Positions 1 through 5,007 of a stretch of DNA of 6,592 nt are shown here, in pieces. A program made the translations under genes and the position numbers. The notes under the pieces were generated by a model, which did not search any database, was not told the DNA's origin, and worked only from the letters and a program-made list of their open reading frames with translations. This stretch comes from Candidatus Pacearchaeota archaeon (GTDB lineage: Archaea > Nanobdellota > Nanobdellia > Pacearchaeales > GW2011-AR1), in the NCBI GenBank assembly GCA_002688335.1, contig NZCQ01000049.1, positions 1-6,592 on the forward strand, given 5' to 3'. The stretch's first letter is position 1; every line of letters begins with the position of its first letter.

Positions 1-380
1 ATTTTATGATCTGAATTTGCATATAATAAATCTTGGGCATCAGTGTTAAGGGCAATAAACTCTCCTCCTTTAATACCTATTTCTTTCATTCTACTAATTG
101 TATTTCCTCCAGCGCCCCCTAAGCCAAATACCTTCACCTTAGCATGTTGTTTTTGTAACAGTTCTTCAAGTTCTTTGTCTATTTCAGCTAATTCTGCATT
201 TTTATCTAATCTTAGCTGTGGTGATTGAAAACCTTTTTGGTCAGGATTTTGTGGTTCATGAAAATGAGGTGGATGATCTTCCTTTGTTATGAAATCTGCA
301 TTATGTCTCTCTCTTTCTAACTGATCATAATCTGGTGTGGAAACTGGCTGTTCCTCTCTTTTGGGATATTCCTCTTCCAT
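1..380 (-). CDS. ftsZ: Cell division GTPase FtsZ, N-terminal part (cut by window edge)
   Basis: FtsZ is the tubulin-like GTPase that polymerises at midcell to build the division ring. The visible 126 residues read from an ATG at 380 to the window edge with no stop. Residues 81-94 (KVKVFGLGGAGGNT) match the first beta strand and glycine-rich nucleotide-binding loop. Residues 112-118 (NTDAQDL) match the conserved NTDAQ segment after the second strand. Residues 1-80 form a long polar, acidic/basic extension with His and Pro (DHPPHFHEP around 35-43) and a short coiled-coil-like stretch at 60-79. This is longer than most archaeal FtsZ N-termini. The GTPase signature GGGTGTG would lie beyond the window. 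The ATG at 380 is favoured because a TATA box is centred 26 bases upstream and no in-frame alternative sits closer to it. There is no Shine-Dalgarno, so the mRNA is probably leaderless. Identity as FtsZ is fairly sure; the archaeal paralogue (FtsZ1 or FtsZ2) cannot be decided. Confidence 0.9.
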   Translation of the reverse strand, partial: MEEEYPKREEQPVSTPDYDQLERERHNADFITKEDHPPHFHEPQNPDQKGFQSPQLRLDKNAELAEIDKELEELLQKQHAKVKVFGLGGAGGNTISRMKEIGIKGGEFIALNTDAQDLLYANSDHK

Positions 381-400
381 CTCTGGAGGAGCTTAATTCG

Positions 401-420
401 ATATATAAATATTATTGGTA
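401..420 (-). promoter_or_regulatory. Archaeal BRE/TATA promoter of ftsZ
   Basis: Read on the minus strand, CCAATAATATTTATATATCG has a TATA element (ATTTATATA, 410-402) preceded by a purine-containing BRE-like stretch. Its centre, near 406, is 26 bases from the A of the start codon at 380, so transcription should begin at or next to the ATG. It lies in the 62-base gap after the upstream FKBP gene, so ftsZ can be transcribed independently of it. Confidence 0.65.
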
Positions 421-442
421 TTTGAAGAGTGTTTTCAGAATA

Positions 443-1096
443 CTACTTTTTTTCAGGTTTTTTATCTTCCTTCTTCTCTTCAGCAGTAAACTCTAGCCCA
501 GTTATCTCAGAAAATTTTGGTCCAATCATGTCGATGAATTGTTTTATTTTTTCATCTTTAAAAATTACTTTTTTATCTTTTATTTCAAAGTCAAATCTTT
601 GTTTGAAGAAGAAATCTTGCAGTGCATTTATTTTTTCTTTGTCTTCTGTGATTATTTTATTGATTTTGTATTTATAGTCAACTTCTTTTCCGGCGATAGG
701 GTTGTTGAAATCCATTGTTACTCTTCCACCATTGACTGAAAGTACTTTGGCTATTGTGTTGTCTAGTTGTAGTGCCATTCCAGGGTAAGGATTTATGTTT
801 TGTTTTGTGAAATGTGAAAGTCCGTAGGTTTTTATCATAGATGGATCACGTTTTCCAAAAGCTTTTTCTGGCATGATGTGGACAGAATATTCTTTTCCAG
901 TTTCTTTGCCTTCTAAGTCTTCATCTAATCCTTGCAAGATCATTTGGTTTCCTACAGAGATAGTTAAGGGTTTAATGTTCTTAGCATCTATTCCCATCTC
1001 TTCTGCATCCTTTTTGTTAGTTGTATCGAAGATTTCGTTATTGGCTAAGCCTGTGAATTCTATTTCAATGAAATCGTTTTTTTTGATTTTGGTCAT
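443..1096 (-). CDS. FKBP-type peptidyl-prolyl cis-trans isomerase, archaeal long form (SlyD-like)
   Basis: This is a 217-residue cytosolic folding factor that catalyses prolyl cis-trans isomerisation and, in this family, also acts as a chaperone. The FKBP half-domain (about 1-85) contains a DFIEIEFTG strand, VGNQMILQGLDEDLEG (48-63) and the MPEKAFGKRDPSMI segment (75-88). The insert-in-flap chaperone domain occupies about 86-130. The fold closes with NNPIAGKEVDYKYKI (131-145), matching the NHPLAGK-type motif of SlyD-like FKBPs. A C-terminal domain (147-205) follows, as in the long archaeal FKBPs, and then a Lys/Glu tail (206-217). No signal peptide is visible. The His-rich metal-binding tail of bacterial SlyD is absent. 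A TATA box centred 25 bases before the ATG supports this start. It is divergent from the HTH gene and lies upstream of ftsZ on the same strand. Confidence 0.92.
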   Translation of the reverse strand: MTKIKKNDFIEIEFTGLANNEIFDTTNKKDAEEMGIDAKNIKPLTISVGNQMILQGLDEDLEGKETGKEYSVHIMPEKAFGKRDPSMIKTYGLSHFTKQNINPYPGMALQLDNTIAKVLSVNGGRVTMDFNNPIAGKEVDYKYKINKIITEDKEKINALQDFFFKQRFDFEIKDKKVIFKDEKIKQFIDMIGPKFSEITGLEFTAEEKKEDKKPEKK

Positions 1097-1115
1097 AGTA
1101 TTGATTGGACTAAGT

Positions 1116-1126
1116 GGTTTTAAAGG
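1116..1126 (-). promoter_or_regulatory. TATA box of the FKBP gene
   Basis: The minus-strand sequence CCTTTAAAACC is centred near 1121, 25 bases from the FKBP start codon at 1096. No Shine-Dalgarno lies before the ATG, so a leaderless message is predicted. Another TATA-like ATATTATAC lies further upstream (1131-1139) but is too far away for a leaderless start. Confidence 0.5.
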
Positions 1127-1170
1127 TTTTGTATAATATTTTTTAATTCTTCAAATAGTATAAGCCCTCC

Positions 1171-1185
1171 AAAAAATAATTAAAC
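1171..1185 (+). promoter_or_regulatory. TATA box of the small HTH gene
   Basis: The AT-rich AAAAAATAATTAAAC is centred near 1181 and preceded by CCTCC. It sits 25 bases before the ATG at 1206, the same spacing as the other promoters here. This picks ATG 1206 over the in-frame TTG at 1200 and ATG at 1224. It faces the FKBP promoter, so the 1097-1205 gap is a compact divergent promoter region. Confidence 0.5.
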
Positions 1186-1205
1186 CCCTCTTTCATATTT
1201 TGGTA

Positions 1206-1496
1206 ATGGCCTGTAGATCGAAGATGCTCACATCAAAGTCAGATGATTATCAGGCAAGATATCCTTCAGGAGTATTTTATGGGATAAGAGATTTATCGCA
1301 AATTACCTCTGTTAGTTATGACAGGGTTAGAGTGTGGATAAAAAAATCTAAAATGTTCTCTTTTGATGCAAATGGGAATGTTAACAATAGTAAACAGACT
1401 AAAAAATATATTCCTAGAGAAACACTTATTGATTTTTTTGACGGAGACGAAGTCTTATTAAAACGCCTTGAAGATATTCCTATTTCAGGAGATTAA
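1206..1496 (+). CDS. Small MerR/excisionase-like helix-turn-helix protein
   Basis: This is a 96-residue putative DNA-binding protein of unknown target. Residues 26-48 (GIRDLSQITSVSYDRVRVWIKKS) read like the helix-turn-helix of MerR or excisionase-like winged-helix proteins, with VRVWIKK as recognition helix. A polar stretch with NGNVNNSKQTKK follows. Then KYIPRETLIDFF (67-78) resembles the 'r.yip.edl..f' strand and helix that closes such domains. The C-terminus is acidic. The N-terminal 20 residues are basic and look disordered. No membrane segment is visible. The start at 1206 is chosen from promoter spacing. Codon use (A-ending codons, AGA, TTA) differs by eye from the neighbouring aIF5A gene. 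It is transcribed separately from aIF5A, which has its own promoter. Resemblance to the HTH fold is moderate; the exact family is uncertain. Confidence 0.6.
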   Translation: MACRSKMLTSKSDDYQARYPSGVFYGIRDLSQITSVSYDRVRVWIKKSKMFSFDANGNVNNSKQTKKYIPRETLIDFFDGDEVLLKRLEDIPISGD

Positions 1497-1510
1497 TTTA
1501 TTTAAAATAT

Positions 1511-1528
1511 CGAGAAACATTTATAAAC
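1511..1528 (+). promoter_or_regulatory. Strong BRE/TATA promoter of aIF5A
   Basis: CGAGAAACATTTATAAAC contains a consensus purine-rich BRE (CGAGAAAC) followed by TTTATAAA centred at 1523.5. The box is 25.5 bases before the aIF5A ATG at 1549. Nearly the same string, AAGAAACATTTAAAAAC, occurs before the S2P gene. It looks like the best promoter in the window, in keeping with a highly expressed translation factor. Confidence 0.75.
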
Positions 1529-1530
1529 AC

Positions 1531-1538
1531 TTTTTTTT
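1531..1538 (+). terminator. T8 run, possible terminator of the HTH gene
   Basis: Eight consecutive T bases lie 34 bases after the HTH stop codon. Archaeal RNA polymerase terminates at T-rich tracts on the non-template strand without needing a hairpin. The run lies between the aIF5A TATA box and its start codon, so it could end HTH readthrough transcripts just before aIF5A transcription begins. It may equally be ordinary initiator-region composition. Confidence 0.35.
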
Positions 1539-1548
1539 ACTAACTAAT

Positions 1549-1938
1549 ATGGTTAAGTTAATTAGTGCGACGGAGGCTAGGTCTGGTGCTACGATTTTGG
1601 TTGAGGGTGTTGCGTGTGTTGTTAGGAGTAATGATATAAGTAAGACTGGAAAGCATGGGCATGCTAAATGTAGGATTGAGGCAATTGGGATTATTGATGG
1701 TAAGAAAAGAGTTTTTGTGACTGGAGGTCATGAGAGGATAGAGGTTCCTAATGTTAGTAAGAATAAGGCTCAGGTTTTGAATATGGTAGGAGATGATAAA
1801 GCTAGTATAATGGATCTGGAAAGTTATGAGACTATAGAAGTTCCGATGATGGAAGATCTGAAAGGTCAAGTTGCTGGAGAGGATCAGGTGGAGTATTGGG
1901 ATATTGAGGGAGTTAAAATAATTAAGAGGAAGTTGTAG
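1549..1938 (+). CDS. eif5a: Translation factor aIF5A (hypusine-containing)
   Basis: A 129-residue factor that binds the ribosomal E site and helps peptide-bond formation on difficult sequences; it is the archaeal orthologue of eIF5A and bacterial EF-P. Residues 31-40 (SKTGKHGHAK) are the signature loop. By family knowledge, Lys35 would be converted to (deoxy)hypusine. The N-terminal SH3-like barrel covers about 1-68 and the OB-fold domain 69-129 (EVPNVSKNKAQVLNM near 71-85; WDIEGVKIIKRKL at the end). Length is normal for archaeal aIF5A. The ORF stays open upstream to 1468, but that extension would run through the promoter. ATG 1549 gives the expected MVKLISATEAR-type N-terminus and lies 25.5 bases after the TATA box. 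It heads a cluster with the 154-residue gene, which starts one base after its stop, and L40e. No deoxyhypusine synthase or agmatinase gene is in the window. Confidence 0.97.
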   Translation: MVKLISATEARSGATILVEGVACVVRSNDISKTGKHGHAKCRIEAIGIIDGKKRVFVTGGHERIEVPNVSKNKAQVLNMVGDDKASIMDLESYETIEVPMMEDLKGQVAGEDQVEYWDIEGVKIIKRKL

Positions 1939-1939
1939 G

Positions 1940-2404
1940 ATGAATAATTTGGATGGTTTTATTAATGGTCATGGAAAGGGACTTGATATTTATGTGAAGG
2001 GTGCTTGGTTAGTCCCTCTTGATAGTGTTCATAGAGATGATCTAAATGCCGGCACTAAAAAAGTATTAGATTTAGACTCCAGATATTCTTTAGTGGCGGA
2101 GGGGGAAGATCGTGCTGCCGGAGACGGAAGTAGGTTTACCGTTTATGGGATTAGTGGTCTGGATGATTCTTATGTCCTCATTAGAGAATCCCAAAGATTT
2201 CCAGTTGCTTATGTAGCTACTTCTAATGATCGAGTTACCAATAGTGAAACTTCTCACTTATCAGGATTATTGGAAGGCTCTCTGCGTAATAGATTTGCAC
2301 TTAATAGTATGGGAAAGGTAACAAAATCTAAGGTTCCTTATGCTGTTGGAAGATTTAAGAGTTTTTTGAGATCTAAATTACCATTAGGAGTGTTATCAAT
2401 ATAA
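1940..2404 (+). CDS. Uncharacterised 154-residue protein between aIF5A and L40e
   Basis: I do not recognise this protein. It is predicted soluble, with no signal peptide or membrane helix. The first two thirds alternate short hydrophobic stretches with charged turns (LDIYVKGAWLVPLD at 15-28, SRYSLVAEGED at 48-58, SRFTVYGISGLDDSYVLIRESQRFPVAYVATSND at 64-97, interrupted by polar turns), suggesting a mostly beta domain. Residues 104-154 are more basic and possibly helical (GRFKSFLRSKLPLG at 137-150). The ATG is one base after the aIF5A stop. GAGGA at 1926-1930, inside the aIF5A end, is spaced about 9 bases from it and would serve as ribosome-binding site. L40e starts one base after its own stop. 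This tight packing indicates cotranscription and perhaps translational coupling with two core translation genes. Codon choice is less TTG/GTT/AGG-rich than in its neighbours, hinting at a different origin or lower expression. Confidence 0.75.
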   Translation: MNNLDGFINGHGKGLDIYVKGAWLVPLDSVHRDDLNAGTKKVLDLDSRYSLVAEGEDRAAGDGSRFTVYGISGLDDSYVLIRESQRFPVAYVATSNDRVTNSETSHLSGLLEGSLRNRFALNSMGKVTKSKVPYAVGRFKSFLRSKLPLGVLSI

Positions 2405-2405
2405 T

Positions 2406-2570
2406 ATGGCAACCAAGTTACCAGCTGCTCAAGCTCGATTGTATAAGAATATGTTTGTTTGTAAACAATGTAAGTCTAAACTTAGAGCGGATCCTAGGAA
2501 GGTTTTGGAGAAAAAGGTTAGGTGTAGGAAGTGTTTGAAGAGTGTGTTTAGGCCTGTGAGGAAGAAGTAG
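2406..2570 (+). CDS. rpl40e: Ribosomal protein L40e (eL40), zinc-finger type
   Basis: A 54-residue basic protein of the large ribosomal subunit. It has two CxxC pairs, Cys19-Cys22 (CKQC) and Cys40-Cys43 (CRKC), that should bind one zinc. The surrounding residues (AAQARLYKNMFVCKQCKSK, then VRCRKCLKSVFRP and a basic end) follow the L40e pattern: an N-terminal ARL helix, KLRADP after the first pair, and FRPxRKK at the end. The 17-residue spacing between pairs is longer than in textbook euryarchaeal or human L40e, where the loop is about 10. No ubiquitin is fused, as expected in archaea. ATG 2406 lies one base beyond the stop of the 154-residue gene. AGGAG at 2386-2390 is too distant (15 bases) for a convincing ribosome-binding site, so coupling to the preceding gene or a weak internal promoter (TCTAAATT near 2376) is possible. 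Confidence 0.88.
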   Translation: MATKLPAAQARLYKNMFVCKQCKSKLRADPRKVLEKKVRCRKCLKSVFRPVRKK

Positions 2571-2690
2571 ATTTGCATATTATTTCTAGATTATTGTTAA
2601 TGTATAAAATTATTAGGAGGGTCTCCCTCACAAAGCTTGGAAGTTCTCATCCCAAGTGATTACATTAAGATACCGTCAAAATTTCAACGA
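2571..2690. other. Intergenic region with two short hairpins and a TATA-like box
   Basis: No ORF is convincing here. TGTATAAAAT (2601-2610) resembles a TATA box and would put a transcript start near 2630. Two inverted repeats follow or overlap. GAGGG/CCCTC is at 2617-2621 and 2625-2629, with a three-base loop. CTTGG/CCAAG is at 2636-2640 and 2652-2656, with an 11-base loop. A GTGATTACA string comes just after the second stem. This could be a small RNA, the 3' end of the L40e message, or nothing. It does not fold as a tRNA and lacks a convincing C/D box pair. Confidence 0.25.
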
Positions 2691-2692
2691 TA

Positions 2693-2706
2693 GGTTTTTA
2701 TATTTA
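2693..2706 (+). promoter_or_regulatory. TATA box of the DUF2283-like gene
   Basis: GGTTTTTATATTTA, with TTTATATT at 2697-2704, is centred 23.5 bases before the ATG at 2724. The 5' untranslated region would be absent or only a base or two long. No Shine-Dalgarno is present before the ATG. Confidence 0.55.
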
Positions 2707-2723
2707 GGGCTATTATATTTATC

Positions 2724-3068
2724 ATGGAAACCAGTTATGATTATGCGGAGGATTTGGATGTACTTCATATTTTTACTAGTGAAATTAGAGATGGTATAAA
2801 AGGTGGACTTGGTTATGGCAATTTCAACATAGATATTGGAACTGATGGACAGATTGTTGGAATTGAATTGGAGGGAGCTAGCCATATACTTAAGCTGAAT
2901 CCTGAAATTTTAACTAATTTAGATAATGTTATGATTATTGAAAGAGAAACGGATGGGCTAATTTTTGCAGGAGTTAGAGTAGCCAAAGGAGAGAAAAGTT
3001 CAATGGTGCAGGTAAATATTCCTAGAGAAGATATGGATCAATTTGGGGTTTTAAAAGCTACAAACTAA
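2724..3068 (+). CDS. DUF2283-like protein
   Basis: A 114-residue soluble protein whose first 60 residues match the pattern of the small DUF2283 family. YDYAEDLDVLHIF (5-17) corresponds to the 'YD.e.DvLyi' strand pair. NFNIDIGTDGQIVGIELEGAS (33-53) corresponds to the 'dg..idlDedGrivGIEil.AS' strand-turn-strand motif. HILKLNPEIL follows as a helix. DUF2283 proteins are usually about 60 to 80 residues with no settled function. Here another 50 residues follow, giving further beta strands (NVMIIERETDGLIFAGVRV, 68-86; MVQVNIPRED near 94-103). The whole may be a duplicated or extended beta fold. It is a single-gene unit with its own promoter. Its last 11 bases overlap the end of a minus-strand gene. 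A T5 run at 3091-3095 may end its transcript. Confidence 0.7.
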   Translation: METSYDYAEDLDVLHIFTSEIRDGIKGGLGYGNFNIDIGTDGQIVGIELEGASHILKLNPEILTNLDNVMIIERETDGLIFAGVRVAKGEKSSMVQVNIPREDMDQFGVLKATN

Positions 3069-3433
3069 AATTATATTTCTCATCAATTGCTTTTTCTAAT
3101 CTTCTATAAATTCTTATTGCTAAAAAGATGCTTGCTGGTTCATCCAAAATATATCCTATTTTCACAAAAACTGTTTCTTTTTCTTTATAACAGAGGGTAT
3201 ATTTGAAACCGTCTTTTGTTTCTCTCTTAAATCCTTTTCTTATTTGGTGTTTATTATTGTATATTTCTTTTAATTCTGATAACTCTATCTCATGTCTTGA
3301 AATTCCTATAATAACTCCTGTATATTTATCTTTAAGATAATGTGCATGAATCTTAAAGTCTTCAAATTTCTTTTCTGTTAATATATTTTTTATTTTTGCC
3401 TTATCTTCTTCTGTTGTTTTCTTCTCCTACCAT
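3058..3433 (-). pseudogene. Hidden minus-strand gene of about 124 residues with a one-base frameshift near its start
   Basis: From 3426 down to 3058 the minus strand is open for 122 codons, with typical protein composition, but the frame has no start codon near its beginning. It contains KFEDFKIHAHYLKDKYTG and GVIIGISRHEIELSELKEIY, and ends in YRRLEKAIDEKYNFSL before TAG. An ATG at 3433 reads MVGEE in another frame and hits TAA after ten codons. Removing one A from the A4 run (3420-3417 on the minus strand) joins the two, giving MVGEETTEEDKAKIKN and the full ORF. That ATG is 24.5 bases from a TTTAAA box, the normal spacing here. The protein is soluble, basic and alpha/beta in appearance; I do not recognise it. 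It may be a recent pseudogene, a sequencing or assembly error in a homopolymer, or a site of ribosomal slippage. It ends inside the last codons of the DUF2283 gene. Confidence 0.6.
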
Positions 3434-3446
3434 CCATAAATTAATC

Positions 3447-3466
3447 AAGAAACATTTAAAAACTTA
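3447..3466 (+). promoter_or_regulatory. BRE/TATA promoter of the S2P gene, possibly shared with the minus-strand gene
   Basis: AAGAAACATTTAAAAACTTA repeats the BRE-TATA string of the aIF5A promoter and points toward S2P. Its TTTAAA core (3455-3460) is self-complementary. It is centred 29.5 bases before the S2P ATG at 3487 and 24.5 bases from the minus-strand ATG at 3433, so one box could direct both transcripts. The minus-strand BRE is less convincing. Confidence 0.6.
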
Positions 3467-3486
3467 TTTTGATATCTCGATTGATC

Positions 3487-5007
3487 ATGGTTTCAATTTA
3501 TGTTTATGATATCGGATTTTTGATTTTATTTAGTTTGTTCGTTTTCATGTTCCTTCGAAAAAATAGGAAAAAGTTGCAGAAGGAAGGTATAATGTATCTT
3601 TATCGGACTAGAGTGGGGATTAAGTTTATTGATTATGTTGGGACTAAGTACAAAAAGGCTTTGACGGTTTATGCTTTTTTGGGTGTTATAGTTGGATATT
3701 TGTTAATGGCTAGTATGATTTGGTTCTTATGGAAGTTGTTGCAGGTTTATTTGTTTAACCCTGCAATTGTGCAAGCTATAAAAATTCCTCCGTTAATGCC
3801 TTTGATTCCTTATTTGCCGGAAGCGTTTAGTGTTAGTTTTCTGCCTCCGTTTTATTTTACTTATTGGATAATTAGTATTGCGGTTATAGCTTTATTTCAT
3901 GAGTTTGCTCATGGGATAATTGCTCGTAGGTATAATATTAGGATTCTTACTACTGGTTTTGGTTTCTTAGGACCATTCTTAGCTGCTTTTGTTGAGCCTG
4001 ATGAGAAAGAGATGGAAGATAAGCCTAAGTATCAACAGTTGGCTGTTTTGAGTGCTGGAGTTTTTACTAATCTGATATTGGCTGTTTTGTTCTTTTTGTT
4101 GTTAAGTTATTTTTTCCTATGGGCATATGCTCCTGCTGGAGCGGTGTTTAATGATTATGGGGCTGGTGTTGTGCAGGTTGTAGCAATAGGTATGATAGGG
4201 GGGCAGGTGGTGGATAGTTTAGATGATGATGGGTTATTGGATGTTATTGAGAGAAATGGGTTAGAGGATGATTTTGTTTTGGGTAGTAATGGCAATGAGA
4301 TAAGGATGGTTAAAATCGTTGCTGATGAGGATAATTATTATATTCCTGTAGAAAATTTGAGAAATCAATTGAAAGATAGGAAGGATGAGAATGTTGTTGC
4401 ATTGTATGAGGATTTGCCTGCTATAAATGCTGGTTTGAGAGGAGTTGTAGTTGAGATTGATGGTAAGGAGATTAAGGGTATGGAACATTTGGGAGAGGTT
4501 TTGAGTGATTATCAGGTTGGAGATTCTGTTAATGTTGTAACTAAGGATAAGGATGAGGTGCTTGAATATGATTTAGTTTTAGGAGAGTATAGTAGTGATC
4601 CTGGTAGAGCTGTATTGGGAATAGGTTTGAGGACTAGTGGGGGGGAGAGGATATTGGGTATGATAACAGAGTTTTTTAATTTCTTTAAGAAAGACGGAAC
4701 CCATTATGAGCCAAAGTTTAATCCTGAACTTGTGATCTTTATTTACAATTTGATATGGTGGTTGGCTTTGATTAATCTGAGTGTTGCTTTGATTAACATG
4801 TGGCCTGTTGCTATCTTTGATGGTGGAAGGTTTTTTATGCTTAGTGTTTGGGCTATAACTGGCAGTGAGAAGTTTGCAATGAAGGCTTTTAAGTTTGTTA
4901 CTTATCTGATATTATTTTGTTTGGCGTTAATGATGGCGGGGTGGATATGGTTTGTTGGTATCCCTTGGTTATTGGAGCAGGTTGGGTTGTTTTGGGCTAT
5001 ATTTTAG
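3487..5007 (+). CDS. Membrane-embedded site-2 protease (M50 zinc metalloprotease) with PDZ domain
   Basis: A 506-residue intramembrane protease that would cleave membrane-anchored substrates such as regulators. HEFAH at 138-142, in transmembrane helix FTYWIISIAVIALFHEFAHG, gives the two zinc-binding histidines and catalytic glutamate. NMWPVAIFDGG (437-447) is the NPxPxxxxDGG-type motif that provides the third zinc ligand, Asp445. Membrane segments appear at about 7-24, 57-84, 122-146, 157-173 and 190-217, then again near 415-445 and 460-485. A large soluble insert (about 225-400) lies between the two catalytic motifs. Its second half, from ALYEDLPAINAGLRG (305 on) through VVVEIDGKEIKGMEHLGEVL, is a clear PDZ domain for recognising substrate ends. 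The ORF can be extended to a TTG at 3469, but promoter spacing favours ATG 3487. It overlaps the convergent wHTH gene by 11 bases. The first Pro of the usual NPxP motif is not preserved (N-M-W-P). Confidence 0.93.
   Translation: MVSIYVYDIGFLILFSLFVFMFLRKNRKKLQKEGIMYLYRTRVGIKFIDYVGTKYKKALTVYAFLGVIVGYLLMASMIWFLWKLLQVYLFNPAIVQAIKIPPLMPLIPYLPEAFSVSFLPPFYFTYWIISIAVIALFHEFAHGIIARRYNIRILTTGFGFLGPFLAAFVEPDEKEMEDKPKYQQLAVLSAGVFTNLILAVLFFLLLSYFFLWAYAPAGAVFNDYGAGVVQVVAIGMIGGQVVDSLDDDGLLDVIERNGLEDDFVLGSNGNEIRMVKIVADEDNYYIPVENLRNQLKDRKDENVVALYEDLPAINAGLRGVVVEIDGKEIKGMEHLGEVLSDYQVGDSVNVVTKDKDEVLEYDLVLGEYSSDPGRAVLGIGLRTSGGERILGMITEFFNFFKKDGTHYEPKFNPELVIFIYNLIWWLALINLSVALINMWPVAIFDGGRFFMLSVWAITGSEKFAMKAFKFVTYLILFCLALMMAGWIWFVGIPWLLEQVGLFWAIF

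Noticed and set aside
429..1136. Plus-strand ORFs across the FKBP gene
   Set aside because: They are low-complexity Phe/Ser/Ile-rich readings opposite a clear FKBP coding sequence, as expected for antisense shadows of AT-rich DNA.
1468..1548. N-terminal extension of aIF5A by 27 codons in the same frame
   Set aside because: It would run through the BRE/TATA box and T8 tract, and aIF5A proteins begin at the MVKLISATEAR-type N-terminus encoded from 1549.
2617..2661. tRNA gene suggested by a hairpin and a TTC-containing loop
   Set aside because: No acceptor stem pairing, D arm or anticodon stem can be drawn at tRNA spacing.
3469..3486. TTG start of S2P six codons upstream
   Set aside because: TTG 3469 lies only 11 bases from the TATA centre, before the expected transcript start; ATG 3487 fits better.
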